Counted from the first letter of the stretch, positions 1 to 6,563 are shown. The stretch: 9,005 nt of DNA from CAZAQS01 sp964486825 (GCA_964486825.1 CAZAQS010000197.1:1-9005); one strand, 5' to 3'. Notes: generated from the sequence alone by a model not told the origin. Translations and numbers: made by a program.

Positions 1-1742
1 TGATCAACTATGCAGTCGGGGGGTTAATGGATGAAATACAGTCCAAGTACGCGGAATACGAGCTTATCCGGGAATATCTGGCCGACGCAAGGGAGAATAT
101 CCTGGAAAATGCGACGGATTTCTTGCAGGAAGAAGAAGACATGGTTGGCGATGGGGGCCAGAACCCTATGGCTGCCCTCATGGCCAGGGCTAGAGCGGGG
201 CAACCTTCTCCGCTCAAGCGCTTCGAGGTGAACCTGCTTGTCGACAACAGCGAACTCAGGGGCGCGCCGGTGATCGAGGAGGACAACCCGACCTATCAGA
301 ACCTGGTAGGCGAGGTGGAGCATACTGCTCAAATGGGAGCCCTGCTGACCGATTTTACCCTGATAAAGCCGGGTGCGCTGCATAAGGCCAATGGAGGCTA
401 CCTGATCCTGGATGTGCGCAAGGTGCTCATGCAACCCTATGCCTGGGAGACTTTGAAGCGCGCCTTGTTAAGCAATTGCTTGCGGATCGAGTCGATCGGG
501 CAGATGCTCAGCTTGATCAGTACGGCCTCGCTGGAACCAGAACCGGTGCCATTGCAGGTGAAAATTGGATTGTATGGCGATCGCCTGTTGTATTACCTCT
601 TATCCATCCACGACCCAGAGTTTAATGAGCTATTCAAAGTCCAGGCTGATTTCGAGGAGATCGTAAGCAGGGAGGATGGTATCCAGGAACGTTATGCCCG
701 AATGATTGGAAATATCGTGCGTGAGCATAATTTGAAGCCATTCGACCGTGGTGCGGTAGCGCGAGTGATCGAGCACAGCGCCCGAATGACGGGCGACTCC
801 GAGCGGTTGTCGATGCAGGTGCGGGAGATATCGGATATCCTGGATGAGGCGGATTATTGGGCTAACGTCAACGGAAGAGCTGCCTCGAATGGGAAGGGAG
901 TCGTAACGGCCGAGGATGTACAGATGGCTATTGAAAAGCGTATCTACCGTGCGGATAGGCTGCGAGAAAGAGACCAGGAAACAATCCTGCGCGGCACGAT
1001 TTTCATAGACACGGAGGGGGAAAAGGTTGGGCAGATCAATGGCCTTTCTGTCTTGCAACTGGCAGGCTTTTCCTTTGGACGGCCTTCCCGGATCACGGCC
1101 CGCGTTCGGATGGGCAAGGGCGAGGTGGTCAATATCGAGCGTGAAGTGGAGATGAGCGGGCCGATTCACTCCAAGGGCGTTTTGATCTTGAGTGGGTTTT
1201 TAGGTGCCCGCTATGCTTATGAAAGGCCGCTTTCTTTAACCGGCACCCTGGTGTTCGAGCAGTCCTATGCCGGTGTGGATGGCGATAGCGCTTCATCCAC
1301 GGAGCTTTACGCGCTTCTATCTGCGATTGCAAATATCCCTCTCAAGCAGAGCCTAGCTGTGACCGGGTCTGTAAACCAACACGGGCAAGTCCAGCCCATC
1401 GGCGGGGTCAATGAGAAGGTCGAGGGTTTCTTTGATATCTGCAAGTCACGTGGCCTGACCGGATCACAAGGGGTATTAATCCCCCATGCGAACGTCAAGC
1501 ACCTGATGCTGCGGCAAGATGTGATTCAGGCGGTGAAAGAAGGGCAGTTTCATATCTACCCGGTCGAGACCATCGACCAGGGCATCGAGCTTCTCACCGG
1601 CATGCCTGCAGGTGATCCGGATGAGGAGGGCAAGTATCCGGATGGCACTGTTAATGGACACGTTCAACAGGCGCTCTTGGAGCTGGCAGAAAAAAGTAAG
1701 CAACTGCAGGCTCATAATAATGGGAAGGATAATGAAAAATGA
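1..1742 (+). CDS. Lon-like ATP-dependent serine protease (AAA_32/LonB-like type), 5' end outside window
   Basis: This is an ATP-dependent protease that unfolds and degrades cytosolic proteins. The frame is open from base 3, before the first ATG at 27, and the upstream codons read INYAVGGL, in the style of this family. The ATG at 27 is therefore internal, and the true start and Walker A lie left of the window; such proteins are usually about 800 residues. Counting from that ATG, residues 117-131 hold GALHKANGGYLILDVRK, the Walker B region (Asp129, not followed by Glu, as is common in this subfamily). Residues 184-205 hold the conserved GDRLLYYLL...DPEFNELFKV segment. The proteolytic domain spans about 320-525, with catalytic Ser421 in VDGDSAS (codon 1287-1289) and Lys464 in GGVNEK (codon 1416-1418), so the Ser-Lys dyad is intact. 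A polar tail of about 45 residues follows. The stop overlaps the next start by 4 bp. Confidence 0.93.
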   Translation, partial: INYAVGGLMDEIQSKYAEYELIREYLADARENILENATDFLQEEEDMVGDGGQNPMAALMARARAGQPSPLKRFEVNLLVDNSELRGAPVIEEDNPTYQNLVGEVEHTAQMGALLTDFTLIKPGALHKANGGYLILDVRKVLMQPYAWETLKRALLSNCLRIESIGQMLSLISTASLEPEPVPLQVKIGLYGDRLLYYLLSIHDPEFNELFKVQADFEEIVSREDGIQERYARMIGNIVREHNLKPFDRGAVARVIEHSARMTGDSERLSMQVREISDILDEADYWANVNGRAASNGKGVVTAEDVQMAIEKRIYRADRLRERDQETILRGTIFIDTEGEKVGQINGLSVLQLAGFSFGRPSRITARVRMGKGEVVNIEREVEMSGPIHSKGVLILSGFLGARYAYERPLSLTGTLVFEQSYAGVDGDSASSTELYALLSAIANIPLKQSLAVTGSVNQHGQVQPIGGVNEKVEGFFDICKSRGLTGSQGVLIPHANVKHLMLRQDVIQAVKEGQFHIYPVETIDQGIELLTGMPAGDPDEEGKYPDGTVNGHVQQALLELAEKSKQLQAHNNGKDNEK

Positions 1743-2578
1743 CCTCAAAAGAGGAGGAAAAGGCCATCCACCGCATCCTCGTGGCGGTTGATGCTTCTCC
1801 CCACAGCCTGGCTGCTTTGAGAGCCGCAGTCGATCTGGCTGAGCGGTTCGATGCGGAGCTGACGGGCGTTTTTGTGGAGGACATTAACCTCCTGAGACTG
1901 GCGGAGTTGCCTTTTGCCCGGCAAGTACGGGTTTACTCGTCCGTACAACCCCTGGACACCCAGCACCTCGAACAAGAGCTGCGGGCGCAGGCGAGGCGAG
2001 CTCGACAGGCGCTTGCCCAAAGCGCCAGCCGCGCCCACTTGCGTACTTCTTTCCTGGTCCGTAGAGGGGTAGTTTCGGCAGAGCTGCTAAAAGCAGCTCT
2101 GGAGGCTGACCTGGTCATCTTAGGAAAAGCCGGCTGGTCCCATCGCAGGCGTATGGGTTCGACAACGCGCATCCTGGTAGCCCAGTCGCCGTCTTCGACA
2201 ATGATCCTACAACATGGTTCACGCCTGGGGATGGTCATCGGTGTACTCTATGACGGGTCTGAGATTTCTCATAAGGCTTTGTTGACGGCAACCAGGCTAT
2301 TACAAGGGACGAACGGCTTCCTTACGGTGGTCATACTTGCGGATGAGATCGAAGTTGCGCGTTACCGCCAAAGCCAGGTGACCAAATGGCTGCGTGAGAG
2401 GGGTATGACAGCCTCATTTCGCTGGTTGGTTGGCGGAGAGGGGCAGATGCTGATCTCTCTACTGAGTTCCGCAAAATTGGGTGGCCTGATCCTGCCGGTC
2501 GGCATGGAGATGGTTCCCGCCTCTACCGTAAACGAACTACTGGACGAGATCCAGACCCCAGTCTTACTTGTTCGCTGA
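1739..2578 (+). CDS. Universal stress protein, tandem UspA domains
   Basis: This is a 279-residue cytosolic protein with two Usp-type alpha/beta domains, a family that binds ATP or other nucleotides and is induced in stress and growth arrest. Domain 1 (about residues 10-158) opens with IHRILVAVDASPHSLAAL, the usual first strand and Asp. It ends with VILGKAGWSHRRRMGSTTRILVAQ, a shortened form of the nucleotide-binding motif: G129-2x-G132-7x-G140-S141, where the textbook spacing is G-2x-G-9x-G(S/T). Domain 2 (about 165-279) keeps the opening strand and YDGSEISHKALL but has no recognisable glycine motif before its last strand PVLLVR, so it probably does not bind ATP. The ATG overlaps the stop of the Lon-like protease (ATGA), with GGAAGG at 1723-1728 as a plausible ribosome binding site, so the two are probably co-translated. 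Two-domain Usps are common; what this one does is unknown. Confidence 0.87.
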   Translation: MTSKEEEKAIHRILVAVDASPHSLAALRAAVDLAERFDAELTGVFVEDINLLRLAELPFARQVRVYSSVQPLDTQHLEQELRAQARRARQALAQSASRAHLRTSFLVRRGVVSAELLKAALEADLVILGKAGWSHRRRMGSTTRILVAQSPSSTMILQHGSRLGMVIGVLYDGSEISHKALLTATRLLQGTNGFLTVVILADEIEVARYRQSQVTKWLRERGMTASFRWLVGGEGQMLISLLSSAKLGGLILPVGMEMVPASTVNELLDEIQTPVLLVR

Positions 2579-2608
2579 TAGAATCGGGTCATCCCGGAGG
2601 CGCTATCA
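2576..2608 (+). other. Possible stem-loop over the USP stop codon
   Basis: TGATAG (2576-2581, containing the stop codon) is perfectly complementary to CTATCA (2603-2608). Inside it lies a second small stem, CGGG (2585-2588) with CCCG (2593-2596), around a TCAT loop. No run of T follows, so this is not a standard Rho-independent terminator. It could slow 3' decay or weakly separate the USP and sulfurtransferase messages. The stems are short and could be chance. Confidence 0.25.
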
Positions 2609-2648
2609 ATCCCCTCCTTCCCCAGAATATTTGCTATCGAATCCCTAC

Positions 2649-2653
2649 GGAGG
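2649..2653 (+). promoter_or_regulatory. Ribosome binding site of the sulfurtransferase gene
   Basis: GGAGG lies 5 nt before the ATG at 2659. It is the clearest Shine-Dalgarno sequence on the plus strand of this window and fixes the start of the sulfurtransferase. The 80-bp gap upstream shows no convincing -35/-10 pair. Confidence 0.7.
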
Positions 2654-2658
2654 CCTGA

Positions 2659-3525
2659 ATGGGATACCATACCCTGGTTTCAGCGAGTGATCTGGCTTCT
2701 CACCTGACAGACCCGGATTGGGTTATCGTCGACTGCCGCTTCTCCCTGGCGGATACAGAACGAGGACGGCGAGATTACCTGCATGCGCATATCCCAGGAG
2801 CCGTGTATGCCCATTTGGACGAGGTCCTTTCGGGAAGGATGATCCCGGGGAAGACGGGCCGTCATCCACTGCCAGAGGTCGAAAAAGCAGTCCGCGTGTT
2901 TTCTGACTGGGGGATTGGGAACGGTGTGCAAGTCATATCCTACGATGATGTTGGCGGTGCTCTGGCTGCCGCTCGCTTGTGGTGGATGTTGCGCTGGTTG
3001 GGTCACTACCAATCCGCCGTCCTGGATGGAGGCTGGCAGGCATGGCAGGCCCAGGGATTTCCTGTGCAGGGTGGTGAGGTGAGTAAGCCACGCCAAAGGT
3101 TTATCCCTCGACCGCGTCCGGAGAGGATTGCCACTACCGTAGAGCTCAAGGACTTGCTGGGAAAGGAACCCACCTGCCTGGTAGACGCTCGCACTGCCGA
3201 CCGCTTCCGGGGTGAAAATGAGGTAATCGATCCGGTAGCAGGCCATATTCCCAACGCCATGAACCTGCCTTACCTTGAAAACCTGACCTCAGAAGGCTTC
3301 TTCAGACCCCCCGGAGAGCTGCGAAAAAAATACCAGGATTTATTAGGCGATTTGCCTCCCGAGCAGGCTATCTTTTATTGCGGCTCGGGAGTCACGTCGA
3401 TTCACAATATCCTGGCCATGGTGCATGCAGGCCTGAAAGAGCCGCGTCTGTATGCTGGTTCGTGGAGCGAATGGATCACGGATCCAGGCCGGCCCATCTC
3501 GATAGGGGATGAGCCACGATCCTAA
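2659..3525 (+). CDS. sseA: Two-domain sulfurtransferase (3-mercaptopyruvate / thiosulfate sulfurtransferase)
   Basis: This is a 288-residue tandem rhodanese-fold enzyme that moves sulfane sulfur from 3-mercaptopyruvate or thiosulfate to an acceptor such as a thiol or cyanide. The N-terminal rhodanese domain (about 8-130) has the family landmarks VIVDCRFSL, HIPGAVYAHLD and GRHPLP, but carries YDDVGG where the active-site loop would be, so it is the non-catalytic half as usual. The C-terminal domain (about 155-280) has CLVDARTADRF, GHIPNAMNLPY and the active loop CGSGVT with catalytic Cys241. CG(S/T)G loops are typical of mercaptopyruvate sulfurtransferases and CRKG loops of thiosulfate rhodaneses, so the former substrate is more likely. 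Length is normal for the family and there is no signal peptide, so it is cytosolic. The symbol is given by family resemblance only. The start is supported by GGAGG 5 nt upstream. Confidence 0.9.
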   Translation: MGYHTLVSASDLASHLTDPDWVIVDCRFSLADTERGRRDYLHAHIPGAVYAHLDEVLSGRMIPGKTGRHPLPEVEKAVRVFSDWGIGNGVQVISYDDVGGALAAARLWWMLRWLGHYQSAVLDGGWQAWQAQGFPVQGGEVSKPRQRFIPRPRPERIATTVELKDLLGKEPTCLVDARTADRFRGENEVIDPVAGHIPNAMNLPYLENLTSEGFFRPPGELRKKYQDLLGDLPPEQAIFYCGSGVTSIHNILAMVHAGLKEPRLYAGSWSEWITDPGRPISIGDEPRS

Positions 3526-3598
3526 GTACCATCCCTACCTGCCGGAAGGGTTATCCCCCATAGACAGTTAAGACTTCCATGTAAAAATTGAAGATAGT

Positions 3599-3604
3599 GG
3601 GGAA
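3599..3604 (+). promoter_or_regulatory. Probable ribosome binding site deciding the 3609 start
   Basis: GGGGAA ends 4 nt before the ATG at 3609. It supports that ATG over the in-frame TTG at 3588, which has no purine-rich ribosome binding site before it. The 83-bp gap from 3526 has no clear promoter; TAGACA at 3561-3566 resembles a -35 box but lacks a good -10 partner. Confidence 0.45.
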
Positions 3605-3608
3605 ATAC

Positions 3609-4148
3609 ATGGATTTAAAGGCAGGAATTTTATCTATGGGAAACTCTAATAAGTCGTCCAGCCTCCAGATATACGAGGATATGGGTTTTCAGGAGAAGGA
3701 ATGGAAAGCAGAAAGGGTAGGTAGGTGGTCCATCTTGCTGTTTATCCTGGCTGGCCTGGCTGGCTTGTTTGGCTGGGGACCAATGAGTAAGGCTTCGAAT
3801 AGGGATACCGGCCAAATGGCTTGGGTGGAGTATGAGCGCTTCACGCGCTTAAAGGCCCCTGTGATCTTGAAAGTCCATATCGAAGATGCGCCGATCATAG
3901 ATGGCGAATCATCTTTCTGGCTGGATGCTGAGTACCTGAGAAATTTTCGCATCCATTATATATATCCTGAACCAGATAGCACCGAGGTTGGTTCCAGGCG
4001 AGTTACCTATAACTTCAAAGTGGGTCCAGAAGGCCAGTTGGATGAGGTTCTTTTCCATCTTGAGCCAGAGACTTTTGGGTGGATCCAAGGATATATTGGG
4101 ATCGAAGATAGCGAGGGGAACAGCTTCAACCAGTTAATTTATCCATGA
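3609..4148 (+). CDS. Single-pass membrane protein of unknown function, partner of DUF421 gene
   Basis: I chose the ATG at 3609 (179 residues) because GGGGAA precedes it; an in-frame TTG at 3588 would add 7 residues. The protein has a polar, charged N-terminus of about 39 residues (QEKEWKAERVGR), one hydrophobic helix at about 40-57 (WSILLFILAGLAGLFGWGP), then an extracytoplasmic domain of about 115 residues that begins WVEYERFTRLKAPVILKVHI. The KEW..ERVGR-helix-GP-...VEYERF pattern is one I recall from hypothetical proteins encoded just before DUF421 genes in many bacteria, and a DUF421 gene follows here 74 bp downstream. That recollection could not be checked. No catalytic motif, lipobox or known domain is visible. 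Beta-rich spacing in the C-terminal part suggests a sandwich fold, but this is a guess. Base composition is lower in G+C than the flanking genes (27 of 60 at 3961-4020). Confidence 0.78.
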   Translation: MDLKAGILSMGNSNKSSSLQIYEDMGFQEKEWKAERVGRWSILLFILAGLAGLFGWGPMSKASNRDTGQMAWVEYERFTRLKAPVILKVHIEDAPIIDGESSFWLDAEYLRNFRIHYIYPEPDSTEVGSRRVTYNFKVGPEGQLDEVLFHLEPETFGWIQGYIGIEDSEGNSFNQLIYP

Positions 4149-4222
4149 AGGGGAAACCATCTAAAGATGTTGTTGCCTATTTATAGATTAAGAGTAAGTT
4201 CAGTTCATAGGTAGAAAAGAAT

Positions 4223-4675
4223 ATGGATTCCGTTATTCGGGCAATTGTGATCTATCTCTTCTTATTGGTGGTGTTCCGGGTATCCGGAAAACGCACACTA
4301 TCTCAAATCACACCCTTTGACTTCATCCTGTTGCTGATCATTGGGGATGCTTCCTCGCAGGCACTGATGTGGGATGACTTTTCGTTGGCCAATGCTTTCC
4401 TGGTGATCGTCACCCTGGTAGGTGTAGATATTGGGATTTCCTTTATAAAGCAGCGCTCAGAACGTTTCGAGAGGATCGTCGACAGCGTCCCGTTAGTAAT
4501 CGTAGAAAACGGTGAACTCTTGAAAGACCGCATGGATAAAGCTCGGATTGATGAAGTAGATATCATGGCGAAAGCACGCGAGCTCCAGGGCCTGGAGAGG
4601 CTCGACCAGATCAAATATGCGGTTGTAGAACGCAGCGGCGGGATTACGATCATCCCCAAGCAGCAGGGGGGGTGA
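4223..4675 (+). CDS. DUF421 / YetF-like membrane protein
   Basis: This is a 150-residue inner-membrane protein of the DUF421 (YetF) family, whose biochemical role is not established. Three hydrophobic helices lie at about 5-19, 31-48 and 56-76. The family signature RVSGKRTLSQITPFDFILLLIIGD spans residues 19-42. The cytosolic part after residue 80 has the standard DUF421 C-terminal pattern: VDSVPLVIVENGELL, then KARIDEVDIMAKARELQG, then IKYAVVERSGGITIIPK. It is a short form; Bacillus YetF-type proteins are about 220-230 residues, but versions of this length ending after one such domain are common. The ribosome binding site is weak (AGGT at 4209-4212). It follows the single-pass membrane protein by 74 bp of A+T-rich sequence, and its stop lies 2 bp from the stop of the convergent ABC ATPase. 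Confidence 0.9.
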   Translation: MDSVIRAIVIYLFLLVVFRVSGKRTLSQITPFDFILLLIIGDASSQALMWDDFSLANAFLVIVTLVGVDIGISFIKQRSERFERIVDSVPLVIVENGELLKDRMDKARIDEVDIMAKARELQGLERLDQIKYAVVERSGGITIIPKQQGG

Positions 4676-4677
4676 GC

Positions 4678-5418
4678 CTACTGAGAGACGGCAGTAATAC
4701 GACCATCCTGGAGCTGATAGATAATATCAGCATACTCATCCACGAGAGGGTCATGGGTCGTAAGCAGGATGGTCAAGCCTTCCTTCTCCACAATATGATG
4801 GAATAGGGAGAAGATTTGCCGGCTGGTGGTTGTATCCAGCTCACCGGTAGGCTCGTCGGCCAGGATCAGGTCTGGGCGAGTAGCCAGGGCGCGTGCGATA
4901 GCGACGCGCTGCTGTTGCCCACCTGACATTTCGTCCGGGCGGTGGTCCGTCCACCGAGCCAGGCCGACCACACGCAGCGCCCACCTGGCCCTCTCAACCT
5001 GCTCCCGGCGGCGTAAACCGGACACACGCAGAGCCAACTCGACATTCTCGTAGGCTGAATATGTGGGTAGCAGGGCAAAGGATTGGAAAATAAAGCCCAT
5101 CCGGCAGCGCCTTAATAAGGTCAGCTCTTTATCACTTGTCTGCGAGAGTGGCTGCTCATCGAAGATGATCTCTCCACCGGTTGGCCGGTCCAGTCCTCCG
5201 ATCAAGTTGAGAAGGGTTGTTTTACCGGATCCCGAGCGGCCTTTCAGGGCCGCCATAACCCCACGCGGCAGGTCCAGGTCGACCCCTCGCAAGGCCGGCA
5301 CCTCCAACCCATTGGTCCGGTAAGTGCGTATGACATTCTGCAAGCGGACGAGAGGCTTTGATGAGCCAGAATTCTCCAGGATGGAGCTCGTTTCCTGCTC
5401 TACTTTACTAATTTCCAT
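4678..5418 (-). CDS. ABC transporter ATP-binding protein, MacB/LolD class
   Basis: This 246-residue nucleotide-binding subunit powers the FtsX-type permease encoded upstream on the same strand. All ATPase motifs are present: Walker A GRSGSGKTT (60-68), Q-loop FQSFALLP with Gln112, signature MSGGQQQR (164-171), Walker B LILADEP with Glu189, D-loop GELD (192-195) and H-loop His222. FQSFxLLP and ADEPTGELD are typical of the MacB/LolD/FtsE group of 'mechanotransmission' ABC proteins. The first 22 residues are a polar extension before the core. The ATG follows the stop of the other ATPase by 5 bp. GAGGAG at 5427-5432, inside that upstream gene's last codons, is its ribosome binding site, so translation is probably coupled. 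It is the last gene of the leftward operon, and the substrate cannot be told from the sequence. Confidence 0.94.
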   Translation of the reverse strand: MEISKVEQETSSILENSGSSKPLVRLQNVIRTYRTNGLEVPALRGVDLDLPRGVMAALKGRSGSGKTTLLNLIGGLDRPTGGEIIFDEQPLSQTSDKELTLLRRCRMGFIFQSFALLPTYSAYENVELALRVSGLRRREQVERARWALRVVGLARWTDHRPDEMSGGQQQRVAIARALATRPDLILADEPTGELDTTTSRQIFSLFHHIVEKEGLTILLTTHDPLVDEYADIIYQLQDGRITAVSQ

Positions 5419-5423
5419 CCAAC

Positions 5424-6563
5424 CTACTCCTCAACCTTTGAGCGTTTAGCCCTGATACTTCCGAATCGCTGTTGTATGCTCAACAAGCGGGCCTTTAGGG
5501 TGTGGCTGTCCGCTTCTGGGGCAATGTCTTCCTCCATGTATAACTCGACCAGGTCCTCGACCTTTCCCTGTGGTTCTTTAACTACACGGCCCCGGCCAGA
5601 AACAGGATGAACTGAGATATAACCTGAGGAAAGCTCCAGCCGCACCCGGTCGCCGATGTTCAAAATTTCCAGGTATTCGCGTGGAAGTTGGAGCCGGCCA
5701 GCTTTATCCAGAACGACCAGCTCTTCAAACTCATGCGGTGTTTCCGGCGCCTGAGCTTTCAGCGGATCAGAATCTGTGGGTTCGTTGCCATTGACATCCT
5801 TGCCGGAAGCCACCTCAGCCTCTTCTGCTTGAGTAATGGCAGCCCGGCGTGTATAGCGCACCGTCTCGGTGCTGGTCTTTCCGTCCCGGATAGCCACAAC
5901 CCGGTCTGTATGCTGGCTAAGGTTCGCGTCGTGGGAAACGATCAAGGTTGTCATGCCGTATAAAGAGTTGATCTTCCTCAGGGCATTATACACTTCCAGG
6001 GCGGTAGCTGTATCGACTTCACCCGTGGGCTCATCTGCGAGCAGAATCAAAGGTTGGTTAGCCAGGGCTACAGCTACTGCAACACGTTGCTGTTCGCCGC
6101 CGGAGAGTTGTGCAGAGCGGAAATGAAGGCGGTCGGCCAACCCCAGCACTTCCAGGAGCTCGCTGGCCTTGGCGCGTCGTTCTGCACGCGAGCGCCCGGA
6201 GAGCTGCAGCGGCAGCTCTACGTTTTCCAGGGCTGTCAGGTAGGGGATCAGGTTACGAGTTGTCTGTTGCCAGATGAAACCGACCTGCTGGCGGCGGTAT
6301 TCGTCCAATTCACGGTCCGACATTTTGAGCAGTTCGCGGCCACCTACTTGAACCTGGCCTGCCGAAGGTCGGTCCAGACCACCCAATACATTGAGCAAGG
6401 TTGATTTGCCCGACCCGGAGGCGCCCACTAGCCCCACCATTTCCCCCCGCTGTACGGTAAGGTCGAGACCTTGCAGCGCCATGACCTCCACCCCGGCAAG
6501 CTGGTAAATCTTAACCAGGTTTTCACAAACGATCAACGGTTCGCCCACAATCGGTTTCTCCAT
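5424..6563 (-). CDS. ABC transporter ATP-binding protein with C-terminal AbrB/MazE-like domain
   Basis: This is a MacB/LolD-class ATPase with a long, unusual tail, 379 residues from the ATG at 6563. That ATG sits 1 bp after the stop of the adaptor gene; an in-frame TTG at 6575 would add 4 residues and overlap it. The core (about 8-230) has Walker A GASGSGKST (47-55), Q-loop IWQQTTRNLIP (Gln99), signature LSGGEQQR (153-160), Walker B ILLADEP with Glu178, D-loop GEVD and His211. Typical subunits stop near here. This one continues with an acidic, probably disordered linker (about 240-278). Then residues about 279-322, FEELVVLDKAGRLQLPREYL to LNIGDRVRLEL, match the pattern of AbrB/MazE swapped-hairpin domains (xDxxGRhxhPxxhhxxhxhxxGDxVxhxh). 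A charged 57-residue tail follows. The ATPase part is certain; the AbrB assignment is by eye. Confidence 0.93.
   Translation of the reverse strand: MEKPIVGEPLIVCENLVKIYQLAGVEVMALQGLDLTVQRGEMVGLVGASGSGKSTLLNVLGGLDRPSAGQVQVGGRELLKMSDRELDEYRRQQVGFIWQQTTRNLIPYLTALENVELPLQLSGRSRAERRAKASELLEVLGLADRLHFRSAQLSGGEQQRVAVAVALANQPLILLADEPTGEVDTATALEVYNALRKINSLYGMTTLIVSHDANLSQHTDRVVAIRDGKTSTETVRYTRRAAITQAEEAEVASGKDVNGNEPTDSDPLKAQAPETPHEFEELVVLDKAGRLQLPREYLEILNIGDRVRLELSSGYISVHPVSGRGRVVKEPQGKVEDLVELYMEEDIAPEADSHTLKARLLSIQQRFGSIRAKRSKVEE
5427..5432 (-). promoter_or_regulatory. Ribosome binding site of the downstream ABC ATPase
   Basis: On the minus strand GAGGAG lies 8 nt before the ATG at 5418. It is embedded in the final Glu-Glu codons of the preceding ATPase gene, just before that gene's TAG. 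This supports both the start choice and translational coupling. Confidence 0.6.
5598..5729 (-). other. AbrB/MazE-like swapped-hairpin domain within the ABC ATPase
   Basis: These codons encode residues 279-322 of the ATPase. The segment has the usual order of a strand ending in Asp-Lys-x-Gly-Arg, a short strand and Leu-Pro-Arg-Glu, a helix up to LNIG, Gly-Asp, and two strands RVRLEL and YISVHP. In stand-alone transcription regulators and antitoxins this fold forms an intertwined dimer that binds DNA. Whether it binds DNA here is unknown. Confidence 0.7.

Noticed and set aside
27..29. ATG at 27 as the start of the Lon-like protease
   Set aside because: The frame is open upstream to base 3 and encodes family-like sequence (INYAVGGL), and the ATP-binding Walker A needed for activity would be missing; the gene starts left of the window.
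630..1169. Long reverse-strand open frame inside the Lon-like protease gene
   Set aside because: It lies entirely opposite a strongly conserved coding region, has no recognisable domain and no ribosome binding site; a shadow of codon bias.
2680..3246. 188-codon reverse open frame opposite the sulfurtransferase
   Set aside because: The plus strand encodes a clear rhodanese protein with all landmarks; the reverse product shows no family pattern.
3561..3590. Promoter before the single-pass membrane protein gene (TAGACA as -35)
   Set aside because: No -10 hexamer of useful quality lies at 16-18 bp from it; not strong enough to list as a feature.
4149..4222. Promoter or small RNA in the A+T-rich gap before the DUF421 gene
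   Set aside because: TATAGA at 4182-4187 resembles a -10 box, but no matching -35 or stable hairpin is present; A+T-richness alone can explain it.
6054..6404. Plus-strand open frames within the ATPase and adaptor genes
   Set aside because: They overlap conserved Walker/signature or coiled-coil coding regions on the minus strand and their products are unpatterned.
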